A DNA stretch of 34,415 nucleotides from Lachnospiraceae bacterium (GTDB taxonomy: Bacteria; Bacillota; Clostridia; Lachnospirales; Lachnospiraceae): the NCBI GenBank assembly GCA_015057055.1, contig SVFE01000026.1, positions 1 to 34,415 on the forward strand, written 5' to 3'. Each line of letters begins with the position of its first letter. Within the stretch, counting starts at the first letter, position 1. This document shows positions 8,426 to 15,598 of this stretch, piece after piece. Below the pieces are notes generated by a model. The model did no database searches. It was not told the origin of the DNA and saw only the letters and a list, made by a program, of their open reading frames with translations. The position numbers and the translations under genes were made by a program.

Positions 8426-9535
8426 TTAAAACAATCCCAATAAAATACCGCCGATAATCGCCGAGGCAACCTGGCCGGAAACATTTGCGCCAACCGCCTG
8501 CATAATGATTATATTACCGGGGTTTTCATCGCTGGCCATTTTTTGTACCACGCGGGAAGCCATGGGAAATGCAGAGATTCCGGCCGCTCCAACCATGGGA
8601 TTGAATTTTTCCTTCCGAAACAGGTTAATGATTTTTACTGCCAGCACACCGCCGACAGTATCAAAAATAAACGCTACTAAACCAATCAACATGATAAACA
8701 AGGTCTCAACCTGAAGAAATTTATCTGCAGTCATGCTAAAGGAAATTGTAATTCCAAGTAACAGTGTAATCAGATTAGTTAATACATCCTGCGCTGTTTT
8801 GGACAAGGAATTGAGAACACCGCACTCTCTAATCAGGTTACCGAACATCAAAAATCCAACCAGTGAAATGGACATGGGTGCTACAAATCCCGCAAAAATC
8901 GTCACAACAATAGGGAAAATTATTTTCGCAGTTTTGGAAATCTTTTTCCCTTTATGAATAGGCATTGTAAGTTGCCGCTCTTTTTGGGTGGTGATTACTC
9001 GGATTGTGGTAGGCATAATAATGGGTACCAGTGCCATGTAGGAATAGGCTACCACTGCAATCGGTCCCATATAATTCGATTTCAAAATTTGAGACATCAG
9101 GATTGCCGTTGGGCCGTCAGCCGCACCGATTATACCGATAGAAAAAGCATCTGCCACGTTAAATCCCATAAGAAGCGCAAGACCGATTGCCACAAAGATT
9201 CCAAGATGTGCTGCAAAACCATACAAAGCAAGAATCGGTCTCTGAAGAAGGGGCTCAAAATCAATCATTGCCCCAATCCCGATAAAAAGCAGGATGGGAA
9301 ATGCTTCCGAAGCTTCGATTCCCACTTCGTATAACCATTGTATAATACCGTGTATTTCTCCGATTCCCTCCATGTTTTGGTTCAAAACACCGGTATTCGG
9401 AAGATTCACCAGAATCGCACCAAACCCCATCGGGAGCAGTAAATTCGGCTCATATTCCTTCTTTACCGCCAGGTAAATGAGCGCAAATCCAATCAACCAC
9501 ATAACAACCATTTTCACTACTTCAATCAGTTCCAT
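8426..9535 (-). CDS. Sodium-translocating decarboxylase beta subunit (OadB/GcdB/MmdB family), orphan
   Basis: 369 residues with about nine to eleven membrane helices. The family signature is clear: IGIGAMIDFEPLL, then GIIGAADGPTAILMSQIL around Asp140, the equivalent of the aspartate needed for Na+ translocation in Klebsiella OadB, then SYMALVPIIMPTTIRV and the C-terminal AAGISAFPMASRVVQK. In the complete enzyme this subunit pumps Na+ out while decarboxylating carboxybiotin made by the alpha subunit. No alpha, gamma or biotin carrier gene is present in the window; the neighbours are a phosphate transporter and DUF47. It may pair with subunits encoded elsewhere or act as a stand-alone cation transporter. 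Start supported by GAAAGGAG 9 bases upstream. Confidence 0.92.
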   Translation of the reverse strand: MELIEVVKMVVMWLIGFALIYLAVKKEYEPNLLLPMGFGAILVNLPNTGVLNQNMEGIGEIHGIIQWLYEVGIEASEAFPILLFIGIGAMIDFEPLLQRPILALYGFAAHLGIFVAIGLALLMGFNVADAFSIGIIGAADGPTAILMSQILKSNYMGPIAVVAYSYMALVPIIMPTTIRVITTQKERQLTMPIHKGKKISKTAKIIFPIVVTIFAGFVAPMSISLVGFLMFGNLIRECGVLNSLSKTAQDVLTNLITLLLGITISFSMTADKFLQVETLFIMLIGLVAFIFDTVGGVLAVKIINLFRKEKFNPMVGAAGISAFPMASRVVQKMASDENPGNIIIMQAVGANVSGQVASAIIGGILLGLF

Positions 9536-9579
9536 TCAAATAGTCTCCTTTCTTTTTTGAGCATCCTTTTGTATGTAGT

Positions 9580-9630
9580 AAAAAATAAAAAAAGACTTTT
9601 GATGCATATAAAAATATGCATCAAAAGTCT
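9580..9630 (-). terminator. Intrinsic terminator in the oadB leader (expression platform)
   Basis: On the minus strand AGACTTTTGATGCATA (9630-9615) pairs perfectly with TATGCATCAAAAGTCT (9608-9593), a 16-bp stem closed by a 6-base loop. It is followed by a run of seven Ts, an A and more Ts down to 9580. It lies 45 bases before the oadB start, so it would stop transcription before the gene. Its 5' arm contains the 3' strand of helix P1 of the upstream aptamer, so the two structures exclude each other. Confidence 0.92.
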
Positions 9631-9716
9631 GGTACCCAAAATTGGTATGTGCCACCAATTTGAACCCACTGTCCAAACGCGATTGTTGACGACACATCAA
9701 AACTACTCCCTCTTGA
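9621..9716 (-). promoter_or_regulatory. Candidate riboswitch aptamer, yybP-ykoY-like (Mn2+-type) fold
   Basis: The leader between promoter and terminator folds into a compact aptamer. P1 is TCAAGAG (9716-9710) with CTTTTGA (9627-9621). P2 is ATGTGTC (9697-9691) with GGCACAT (9653-9647). The conserved-looking joins are GGGAGTAG after the P1 5' strand, GTCGTCAACAATCG with the GTC closing P2, and a small ACCAA/TTGGGT hairpin before ACCAGAC. As I recall it, the manganese-sensing yybP-ykoY family has the same order: GGGGAGUAG, GUCGUCAA within P2, a GGC-N4 return strand, a small hairpin and AAGACCUUU closing P1. The match is by eye; a different ion-sensing class such as a Na+ riboswitch would also make sense before a sodium-pump gene. 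Ligand binding would stabilise P1 and prevent the terminator, predicting an ON switch. Confidence 0.6.
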
Positions 9717-9729
9717 TTATTACGCTTTG

Positions 9730-9758
9730 ATTATATAAATCACGGAAAAAATTGTCAA
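9730..9758 (-). promoter_or_regulatory. Sigma-A promoter of the oadB-pit-DUF47 operon
   Basis: On the minus strand the perfect -35 TTGACA (9758-9753) is followed by a 17-base spacer and a perfect -10 TATAAT (9735-9730). The expected transcription start, about 9723, lies a few bases before the aptamer at 9716, so nearly the whole leader is the regulatory RNA. Confidence 0.9.
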
Positions 9759-9791
9759 TATAATTCTCTCGTCTGTATTCGACAATTTTTT
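9746..9791. repeat. 11-bp inverted repeat spanning the oadB -35 box
   Basis: AAAAAATTGTC (9746-9756) and GACAATTTTTT (9781-9791) are perfect inverse copies 24 bases apart, and the left arm covers part of the -35 element. It could be the terminator of the upstream gene ending at 9837, because the minus-strand arm ends in six Ts, or an operator for the oadB promoter. The remaining bases to 9836 show nothing else. Confidence 0.5.
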
Positions 9792-9836
9792 CATCTGTTG
9801 AAATATTTTCAAATTAGAGAATCCTTAAACTGTGCC

Positions 9837-10748
9837 TTACTTCTTCTTAATTTCGGACGTTATTGCATCGATTCTTTTCTTTAATTCAGCTTCATCTTGT
9901 ATTTTTCTTTTCTTTTCGATAGCCTCATTCAAGCACATCTTTATCAGCTGTTCTAAAACGGGAAAATATTGCATACATTCTTCTTCACTTAATTCATGTA
10001 TACCTTTACTTATAATTCCGTAGGCACCTTTATTATCTGTCAGTGATTTTGGTAAATAATCCGCCAACAGCTTGATTTTTTCTTCAACTCGTCTTTGATG
10101 ATTATTCTCATCCAATTCAAATTGTTCTTCTGTTACCGCTCCCACCGCTATCGCTTCTTGAAGGCCATCTAAAATTATCTTTTCTACAATACGTCTTAAA
10201 TATACATACGAACCAATGCCAACATTACTACTATACAAACCTATGGCACGTTTCAATTCTTTGTAATATCCTTCTCCCAATTCTTTTTTGTACACCTCTG
10301 CTTGAGGAATATCTATATCTGCATATGACGGATATTGTCCAATTTTCCGAATGTACCCGTCTTCAATAAATAGTATGTATGTTAAACTATGTGATTCATC
10401 CTTACTACAGAAATATTTCAAAGTCACTAAACCATTATCTTTCAGAAACTGTTCAAACCTTTCCTGTTCTTCCCTTTGTTTCTGTGCCGCCAAGCTTTCA
10501 CGTAATTGCCTGTTCTCCTCTTCATCCCCATATTCCGCAAATACATTCATCCTTACACGCTTGTTTTCTTGTGGTAATTTAATTTTATTAGTCACTGCTG
10601 AAAAGATTCTTTTCTCTTTACACTTACTACAATATACGTCTATTTTTATCTTACCTGACAACAGATTTATTAAATCAGTAAAATCCTCATATCCTATTTT
10701 TTGTTTATCATATAGACCATAATCGACCAGAAATTTTTCGCATTCCAT
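9837..10748 (-). CDS. Unrecognised protein with zinc-ribbon-like cysteines and helical, possibly HEPN/DUF4145-like, C-terminal half
   Basis: 303 residues, no signal peptide or membrane segment. The N-terminal part has CSKCKEKR and a lone Cys in KYFCSKDESH, which could form a split zinc site. A charged coiled-coil-prone stretch (EENRQLRESLAAQKQREEQE) lies near residues 75-95. The C-terminal half is helical, with SYVYLRRIVEKIILDGL followed by KIKLLADYLP and a Gly/His segment (KGIHELSEEEC), reminiscent of DUF4145/HEPN-like proteins in which 'RRxxE' and a late helix are conserved; the RxxxxH RNase motif of active HEPN nucleases is not evident. It ends the accessory island with the PIN-like and ImmA/IrrE genes and shares their low GC. 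Ribosome site AAGGAGGG precedes the ATG. I cannot assign a function. Confidence 0.8.
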   Translation of the reverse strand: MECEKFLVDYGLYDKQKIGYEDFTDLINLLSGKIKIDVYCSKCKEKRIFSAVTNKIKLPQENKRVRMNVFAEYGDEEENRQLRESLAAQKQREEQERFEQFLKDNGLVTLKYFCSKDESHSLTYILFIEDGYIRKIGQYPSYADIDIPQAEVYKKELGEGYYKELKRAIGLYSSNVGIGSYVYLRRIVEKIILDGLQEAIAVGAVTEEQFELDENNHQRRVEEKIKLLADYLPKSLTDNKGAYGIISKGIHELSEEECMQYFPVLEQLIKMCLNEAIEKKRKIQDEAELKKRIDAITSEIKKK

Positions 10749-10770
10749 TTTTTATCCCTCCTTACCTTAA

Positions 10771-10810
10771 AAGCCTCACCAGACAAATTTCACTCTATCC
10801 AATGAGGCTT
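10771..10810 (-). terminator. Possible terminator or attenuator between the PIN-like gene and the next gene
   Basis: AAGCCTCA (minus 10810-10803) can pair with TGAGGCTT (10778-10771), an 8-bp stem around a 24-base loop, followed by TTAAGG. The short T-run makes it a weak terminator. No promoter was seen between it and the downstream start, so it may give partial read-through. Confidence 0.4.
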
Positions 10811-10841
10811 ATAAACTTCGTTACATTATGTACCTTAAATC

Positions 10842-11357
10842 TTAAATCTTAATTCCTAACTTTCTCATCATATAATACAGATTATTCGTCCTAACCCCGA
10901 AGGCTTTTGCCACATCTGGTATCTTGGCATTTCTATTCGGATTTTTCGGACTCAAACCACCTGATGGTACTTCTGCTGTAATGATTGTATAATCGTTTAC
11001 CGCAGCTGCCGCAATCAACCAAGGGTCTGCAATATGCTCAGGCGCCCAAGCTTGTAAAGCCTGTTCCTTATATAAGCCACAACTCTGCACATACTGCAAA
11101 ACATCCTGATATTTACTAATAATCTCTGGCGTAACATGGTTACAGATTTCAAATCCTGTCTGCTTTCCTACCCAATCAGCCAAATCATCTTCACCTTTAT
11201 CAATCTCAGCCTTTACCATATCAAGCAACACCAGTCTTCCTGACTCAGTACGTTTCGATAGTTCGTCCCAATAGGTTGGTATCAAATCAAAAGCATAATA
11301 CTGTCTGTATGGTGCCATAAAGGAGTTGGAATCAATCAAAAACTTTTCTTCTACCAT
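10842..11357 (-). CDS. DUF4411 family PIN-like protein
   Basis: 171 residues. The N-terminus FLIDSNSFM resembles the PIN-domain first strand with an acidic Asp9; further acidic residues that could bind metal are Glu51 (VKAEIDKGE) and Asp111 (IADPWLIAAAA), followed by the strand YTIITAE. This set and the order match DUF4411, a PIN-like family usually found directly next to an ImmA/IrrE metallopeptidase gene, as here, where the genes overlap by 7 bases. PIN proteins are mostly metal-dependent RNases, so this is the probable toxin or effector of the pair. The last residues LYYMMRKLGIKI form the helical tail. Function as a nuclease is inferred, not shown. Confidence 0.85.
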   Translation of the reverse strand: MVEEKFLIDSNSFMAPYRQYYAFDLIPTYWDELSKRTESGRLVLLDMVKAEIDKGEDDLADWVGKQTGFEICNHVTPEIISKYQDVLQYVQSCGLYKEQALQAWAPEHIADPWLIAAAAVNDYTIITAEVPSGGLSPKNPNRNAKIPDVAKAFGVRTNNLYYMMRKLGIKI

Positions 11358-12520
11358 TCCACACCTCCAAGACGCTGCACTACATCAGAAAATGTCTTGC
11401 GGCTTGTATTTGTCAGACGATATGCTTCTGTATAAGAAGTTCTACCCATATTGATGCTTTCACATAATGCTCTTACAAAGCATCCGTCTAAACGAGAACC
11501 CATGGTATTATAATAATTACCACCAGAACTCTCTTTGTTCTCTTTCATCTGATTGTAATTGTCGATTGCAGTCTGTACTACTTGCTGATAGACATCCTGC
11601 TTTATCTTCTTACAATCCATCGCTTTTCTTGCAATAACAATCTCACCACAACGGAAATACTTCGCTAGCTCTGTAATGGTTGCATACACATCCATATCAA
11701 TATCGCTAGCATTCCATTTATTCAAGAATATACTCTTTGGTACAATTAACTCTCCAGCTACTGCATTACACATTACTTCCGTAGCACTCACACCATCCAC
11801 ACGATTTCGTCTGTCATTAAACAAATCATCTTCGCCAATCCAAATATGAGCCACTTCATGTAATAGAGAGAATAACTTAGCACCATTAGAATCTGCTGTA
11901 TTAATAAATATAAGCGGAGCCCATTCATCTACCATAGCAAACGCTCTGAACTCATTTACATCCAATGCACGATGTGTATTCTTTCCTACCACACCGCTCA
12001 TCATCACAACTACCCCACATTCTTCCAGCGTTCCTCTGATGTAGCTGAAAGCTTCTCTAGGGTCCTTACATTTCTCGTACCAAGTATCTTCTAAGTCTAA
12101 ATCCTTGCGAATTCTATCAACGATAACACTGGCATCCTTAACACCCTTCATACAACCAACAACAGGTAACACATCAAAACCTAGCTCCTGTCTGTAATCC
12201 TTCATCCAGTCCTGAACACTTTCCATTTCATGAATTGTATCAATCAGATTACGACTTGGATTAGCAAGCTGAATACTATCCACAGTACGATATTCCAATA
12301 ATTCAATCTGTTCTACTGGTGGTGTCTGCAAGAAGAAATATCCCAATGGAATATTGGCTTTCTTACTAAACTCCTCTATTTGATTAAAGGTCGGAGTCTT
12401 AGTACCATTAAGCCACTGTGTTATATGATTCATCAATTTATCGCCAAGTTTTTCTTCTTGTGTTTGACTCAAAGCCCAGCTAATTATTTCTGGCTGAATA
12501 TTCACATTCACTGCTGGCAT
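11351..12520 (-). CDS. ImmA/IrrE family metallopeptidase with XRE-like N-terminal region
   Basis: 389 residues from the chosen start. The N-terminal region (VNVNIQPEIISWALSQT, then ITQWLNGTKTPTFNQIEEFS) is a degenerate helix-turn-helix of the XRE type, followed by a segment ending GYFFLQTPPVE, typical of COG2856 proteins. The zinc protease motif HEVAH is at residues 221-225 (His221, Glu222, His225), with GE seven residues on. Such proteins cleave or bind partner repressors or toxins; paired with DUF4411 it is probably the regulatory or antitoxin half. Start choice: the first in-frame ATG (12538) overlaps its own ribosome site, while AAGGAGG lies 7 bases before the ATG at 12520, giving the family-typical start MPAVNVN. 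It overlaps the PIN-like gene by 7 bases. Confidence 0.9.
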   Translation of the reverse strand: MPAVNVNIQPEIISWALSQTQEEKLGDKLMNHITQWLNGTKTPTFNQIEEFSKKANIPLGYFFLQTPPVEQIELLEYRTVDSIQLANPSRNLIDTIHEMESVQDWMKDYRQELGFDVLPVVGCMKGVKDASVIVDRIRKDLDLEDTWYEKCKDPREAFSYIRGTLEECGVVVMMSGVVGKNTHRALDVNEFRAFAMVDEWAPLIFINTADSNGAKLFSLLHEVAHIWIGEDDLFNDRRNRVDGVSATEVMCNAVAGELIVPKSIFLNKWNASDIDMDVYATITELAKYFRCGEIVIARKAMDCKKIKQDVYQQVVQTAIDNYNQMKENKESSGGNYYNTMGSRLDGCFVRALCESINMGRTSYTEAYRLTNTSRKTFSDVVQRLGGVEW

Positions 12521-12556
12521 AGCACTACCTCCTTCCAATCAAACTTTTCTAATGTA

Positions 12557-12565
12557 ATTATATCA
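12557..12565 (-). promoter_or_regulatory. Extended -10 promoter for the ImmA-DUF4411 pair
   Basis: The minus strand has TGATATAAT at 12565-12557, an extended -10 about 37 bases before the chosen start at 12520. No convincing -35 is seen at the usual distance. It lies just downstream of the terminator at 12594-12633, so the pair is transcriptionally separated from ppdK. Confidence 0.6.
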
Positions 12566-12593
12566 AAAAAAATCAGTTTTGCACCATCTTTCT

Positions 12594-12633
12594 CAAAAAA
12601 ATCCCACTACCTACATTTCTATAGATAGTGGGA
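12594..12633 (-). terminator. Intrinsic terminator downstream of ppdK
   Basis: TCCCACTA (minus 12633-12626) pairs with TAGTGGGA (12609-12602), an 8-bp stem with a 16-base loop, followed by TTTTTTT (12600-12594). It is over 130 bases past the ppdK stop, with a short orphan reading frame in between. Confidence 0.85.
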
Positions 12634-12641
12634 CGAAAATC

Positions 12642-12772
12642 TTATATCAGCATACAAACCTCAACTTCAATGTCATTCCATTGATTATGCCGTAGGTATG
12701 CACCATAACTTTTTCTATATTCTTTTGCTTTCTCAAAGTCCAGCTTTACACTAAACAAATAGCATTCGCCTA
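12642..12772 (-). pseudogene. Orphan C-terminal coding remnant between ppdK and its terminator
   Basis: After the ppdK stop codon a different frame stays open for about 43 codons to a TAA at 12642-12644. It reads GECYLFSVKLDFEKAKEY, then RKSYGAYLRHNQWND, then IEVEVCMLI, which has normal protein-like composition and the island's AT-rich codons. There is no ATG start or ribosome site, and the frame runs back into ppdK, so it looks like the tail of a gene whose body was lost when the island formed. It could also be chance open sequence. I do not recognise the family. Confidence 0.35.
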
Positions 12773-15397
12773 CTTTTGAGCAATTGCTGCCTGTGCTGCC
12801 GCAAGTCTTGCAATGGGCACTCTAAACGGTGAGCAGGATACATAATCAAGACCAATCTTGTGGCAGAATTCTACGGAAGTAGGATCTCCGCCGTGTTCTC
12901 CACAGATACCTACGTGAAGCGCACTATTTACCGGCTTACCTAAATCGATTGCCATTTCCATCAGCTTACCTACACCGCTCTGGTCCAATCTTGAGAAGGG
13001 ATCGTTTTCAAAAATCTTAGCGTTATAGTATGCCTCTAAGAATTTACCGGAGTCATCACGGGAGAATCCGTAAGTCATCTGGGTCAAATCGTTTGTACCA
13101 AAGCAGAAGAAATCAGCTTCTTTTGCGATGGAATCTGCGGTAAGGGCCGCTCTTGGAATTTCAATCATGGTACCAACTTCGTATTCCAAATTGGAGCCTG
13201 CTGCTGCAATTTCTTTGTCAGCAGTTTCTACTACAAATTTCTTAACGAAAACAAATTCCTTGGTATCGCCAATCAACGGAATCATAATTTCCGGTTTTAC
13301 TTTCCAATCCGGATGTTTCTTCTGCACTGCAATTGCTGCACGGATCACTGCCGTTGTCTGCATCTTGGCAATTTCAGGATAAGTAACCGCAAGACGAACA
13401 CCACGGTGCCCCATCATCGGGTTAAACTCGTGAAGAGAGCTGGTTACAGCCTTAATCTCATCTACGGTCTTGCCTTTTGCTCCGGCCAATTTTTCAATGT
13501 CTGCTTCCTCCGTAGGAACAAATTCGTGAAGAGGCGGGTCTAAGAAACGGATGGTAACCGGATTTCCTTCCAACGCTTCGTATAAGTTTTCAAAGTCGTC
13601 CTGCTGCATGGGAAGAATCTTTGCAAGTGCTTCTTCTCTTTCTTCCTGGGTATCGGAACAAATCATTTCACGGAATGCTTCGATACGACTCTCTTCAAAG
13701 AACATGTGCTCAGTACGACATAAGCCGATACCTTCTGCGCCAAGTTCTCTTGCCTTCTGTGCATCCTTAGGAGTATCTGCATTGGTACGAACCTTCAGTT
13801 TTCTGAATTCATCCGCCCATGCCATAATTCTTCCGAATTCGCCGCCGATGGTTGCATCTACGGTAGGAATAATTCCGTCATAAATCTTTCCGGTAGAACC
13901 GTCGATAGAGATGCAATCTCCTTCGGTATAGGTCTTTCCGGCCAATACAAACTTCTTGTTTGCTTCGTCCATATTGATTTCGGAACATCCGGATACACAA
14001 CAGGTTCCCATACCACGGGCAACAACGGCTGCATGGCTGGTCATACCGCCGCGTACGGTAAGAATACCCTGGGCTGCCTTCATACCTTCAATATCTTCCG
14101 GTGATGTTTCCAAACGAACAAGAACTACCTTTTCTCCTCTTGCATGCCATGCTTTTGCATCCTCTGCGGAGAATACAATCTTACCGCAAGCTGCTCCGGG
14201 AGAAGCTGCAAGGGCACTTGCAATGGGAGTTGCAGCCTTCAGTGCTGCCATATCAAACTGAGGATGAAGAAGGGTATCTAAGTTACGAGGGTCAATCATA
14301 AGAACGGCCTTCTCCGGTGTAATCATACCTTCATCTACCAAATCACAGGCAATCTTAAGCGCAGCCTGTGCGGTTCTCTTACCGTTACGGGTCTGAAGCA
14401 TATAGAGCTTCTTATCTTCAATGGTAAACTCCATATCCTGCATATCGCGGTAATGGTTTTCCAATTTTTCACAAATGCCTACGAACTGTTCATACACTTC
14501 CGGCATAACTTCTTTTAACTGGTCAATCTTCTGCGGCGTACGTACACCGGCAACAACATCCTCACCCTGGGCATTCATCAGGAACTCACCCATGAGTTTC
14601 TTTTCGCCGGTAGCCGGATCTCTGGTAAATGCAACACCGGTACCGGAGGTATCACCCATGTTACCGAATGCCATCATCTGTACGTTAACTGCAGTTCCCC
14701 AAGAATAGGGGATATCGTTGTCACGACGATATACATTTGCTCTGGGGTTGTCCCAAGAACGGAATACCGCCTTGATTGCTTCCATAAGCTGTTCCTTCGG
14801 ATCGGTAGGGAAGTCCTTGCCAATCTTATCCTTGTATTCTGCCTTGAACTGATTTGCCAGTTCTTTCAAGTCGTCTGCAGTAAGTTCTACGTCCTGCGTA
14901 ACGCCTTTCTTTTCTTTCATTTCATCAATCAATTCTTCAAAATATTTCTTGCCGACTTCCATAACTACGTCGGAGAACATCTGAATAAATCTACGGTAGC
15001 AGTCCCAAGCCCATCTGGGATTTCCGGATTTTGCTGCCAAAACTTCAACTACCTCTTCGTTCAAACCAAGATTAAGAATTGTATCCATCATACCGGGCAT
15101 GGATGCTCTTGCACCGGAACGAACCGAAACAAGAAGGGGATTTTCCTTATCACCGAATTTCTTTCCGGTAATCTCCTCCATCTTGATAATGTGCTCCATG
15201 ATCTGATTCTGGATTTCTTCGTTAATCTGTTTTCCGTCCTCGTAATACTGTGTACAGGCATCTGTAATAATGGTAAAACCCTGAGGCACAGGAAGACCAA
15301 GGTTGGTCATCTCTGCAAGATTCGCACCCTTTCCACCGAGAATCTCTCTCATCTTAGCGTCACCTTCGCTAAATAAATAGACCCATTTTTTTGCCAT
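12770..15397 (-). CDS. ppdK: Pyruvate,phosphate dikinase
   Basis: 875 residues, the full length of bacterial PPDK. The N-terminal ATP-grasp domain begins MAKKWVYLFSEGDA and GGKGANLAEMTNLGLPVPQG, with SVRSGARASMPGMMDTILNL. The swivelling phosphohistidine domain has GGMTSHAAVVARGMG, where the His is the phosphorylated residue. The C-terminal PEP/pyruvate TIM barrel includes GLCRTEHMFFEE, GHRGVRLAVTYPE, and the catalytic Cys in HVGICGEHGGDP. The enzyme interconverts ATP + Pi + pyruvate with AMP + PPi + PEP in the cytoplasm; in anaerobic clostridia it commonly works with PPi-dependent glycolysis. Monocistronic: its own promoter region with dyads lies upstream, and a terminator lies at 12594-12633. 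Ribosome site AAGGAGAG precedes the ATG. Confidence 0.98.
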   Translation of the reverse strand: MAKKWVYLFSEGDAKMREILGGKGANLAEMTNLGLPVPQGFTIITDACTQYYEDGKQINEEIQNQIMEHIIKMEEITGKKFGDKENPLLVSVRSGARASMPGMMDTILNLGLNEEVVEVLAAKSGNPRWAWDCYRRFIQMFSDVVMEVGKKYFEELIDEMKEKKGVTQDVELTADDLKELANQFKAEYKDKIGKDFPTDPKEQLMEAIKAVFRSWDNPRANVYRRDNDIPYSWGTAVNVQMMAFGNMGDTSGTGVAFTRDPATGEKKLMGEFLMNAQGEDVVAGVRTPQKIDQLKEVMPEVYEQFVGICEKLENHYRDMQDMEFTIEDKKLYMLQTRNGKRTAQAALKIACDLVDEGMITPEKAVLMIDPRNLDTLLHPQFDMAALKAATPIASALAASPGAACGKIVFSAEDAKAWHARGEKVVLVRLETSPEDIEGMKAAQGILTVRGGMTSHAAVVARGMGTCCVSGCSEINMDEANKKFVLAGKTYTEGDCISIDGSTGKIYDGIIPTVDATIGGEFGRIMAWADEFRKLKVRTNADTPKDAQKARELGAEGIGLCRTEHMFFEESRIEAFREMICSDTQEEREEALAKILPMQQDDFENLYEALEGNPVTIRFLDPPLHEFVPTEEADIEKLAGAKGKTVDEIKAVTSSLHEFNPMMGHRGVRLAVTYPEIAKMQTTAVIRAAIAVQKKHPDWKVKPEIMIPLIGDTKEFVFVKKFVVETADKEIAAAGSNLEYEVGTMIEIPRAALTADSIAKEADFFCFGTNDLTQMTYGFSRDDSGKFLEAYYNAKIFENDPFSRLDQSGVGKLMEMAIDLGKPVNSALHVGICGEHGGDPTSVEFCHKIGLDYVSCSPFRVPIARLAAAQAAIAQK

Positions 15398-15434
15398 TTT
15401 TCTCTCTCCTTGCTTAAGTATTCTTTTTATTGCA

Positions 15435-15490
15435 TTGTGAATATTTTATCACAATCCAAAACATTTTGCACCCTTTTTTATGCAAAATGT
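15435..15490. promoter_or_regulatory. Two dyads in the ppdK promoter region
   Basis: The gap 15398-15564 holds no gene. It has TTGTGA-N8-TCACAA at 15435-15454, overlapping the extended -10 TGATAAAAT on the minus strand. It also has a 10-bp inverted repeat, ACATTTTGCA (15461-15470) with TGCAAAATGT (15481-15490), a further 6 bases upstream. The first resembles CRP- or Rex-type operators, but those have a 6-base spacer, not 8. They look like operator sites for a regulator of ppdK. Confidence 0.55.
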
Positions 15491-15564
15491 AAAATTTTGT
15501 AAATATTATGTAAATTCAATCCTTTCTCTCGTACAAAATGAACCTTTTCCTCAGCAAAACACGA

Positions 15565-15592
15565 AAAAGCCACGGCACAGGCCATGGCTTTT
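15565..15592 (-). terminator. Intrinsic terminator of glyS
   Basis: AAAAGCCATGGC (minus 15592-15581) pairs with GCCGTGGCTTTT (15576-15565), a 12-bp stem with one G-U pair and a 4-base loop, followed by a further T. It begins 7 bases past the glyS stop codon. The wobble pairs only in the minus-strand RNA, fitting a glyS terminator. Confidence 0.9.
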
Positions 15593-15598
15593 CTATGA

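Noticed and set aside
9837-12538. Prophage or integrative element around the accessory genes
   Set aside because: No integrase, transposase, att-like direct repeats or tRNA target was found; the region holds only three genes and a remnant.
15435-15454. Canonical Rex or CRP operator at ppdK
   Set aside because: The half-sites fit, but the spacer is 8 bases instead of 6, so a named regulator is not justified; kept only as a dyad.
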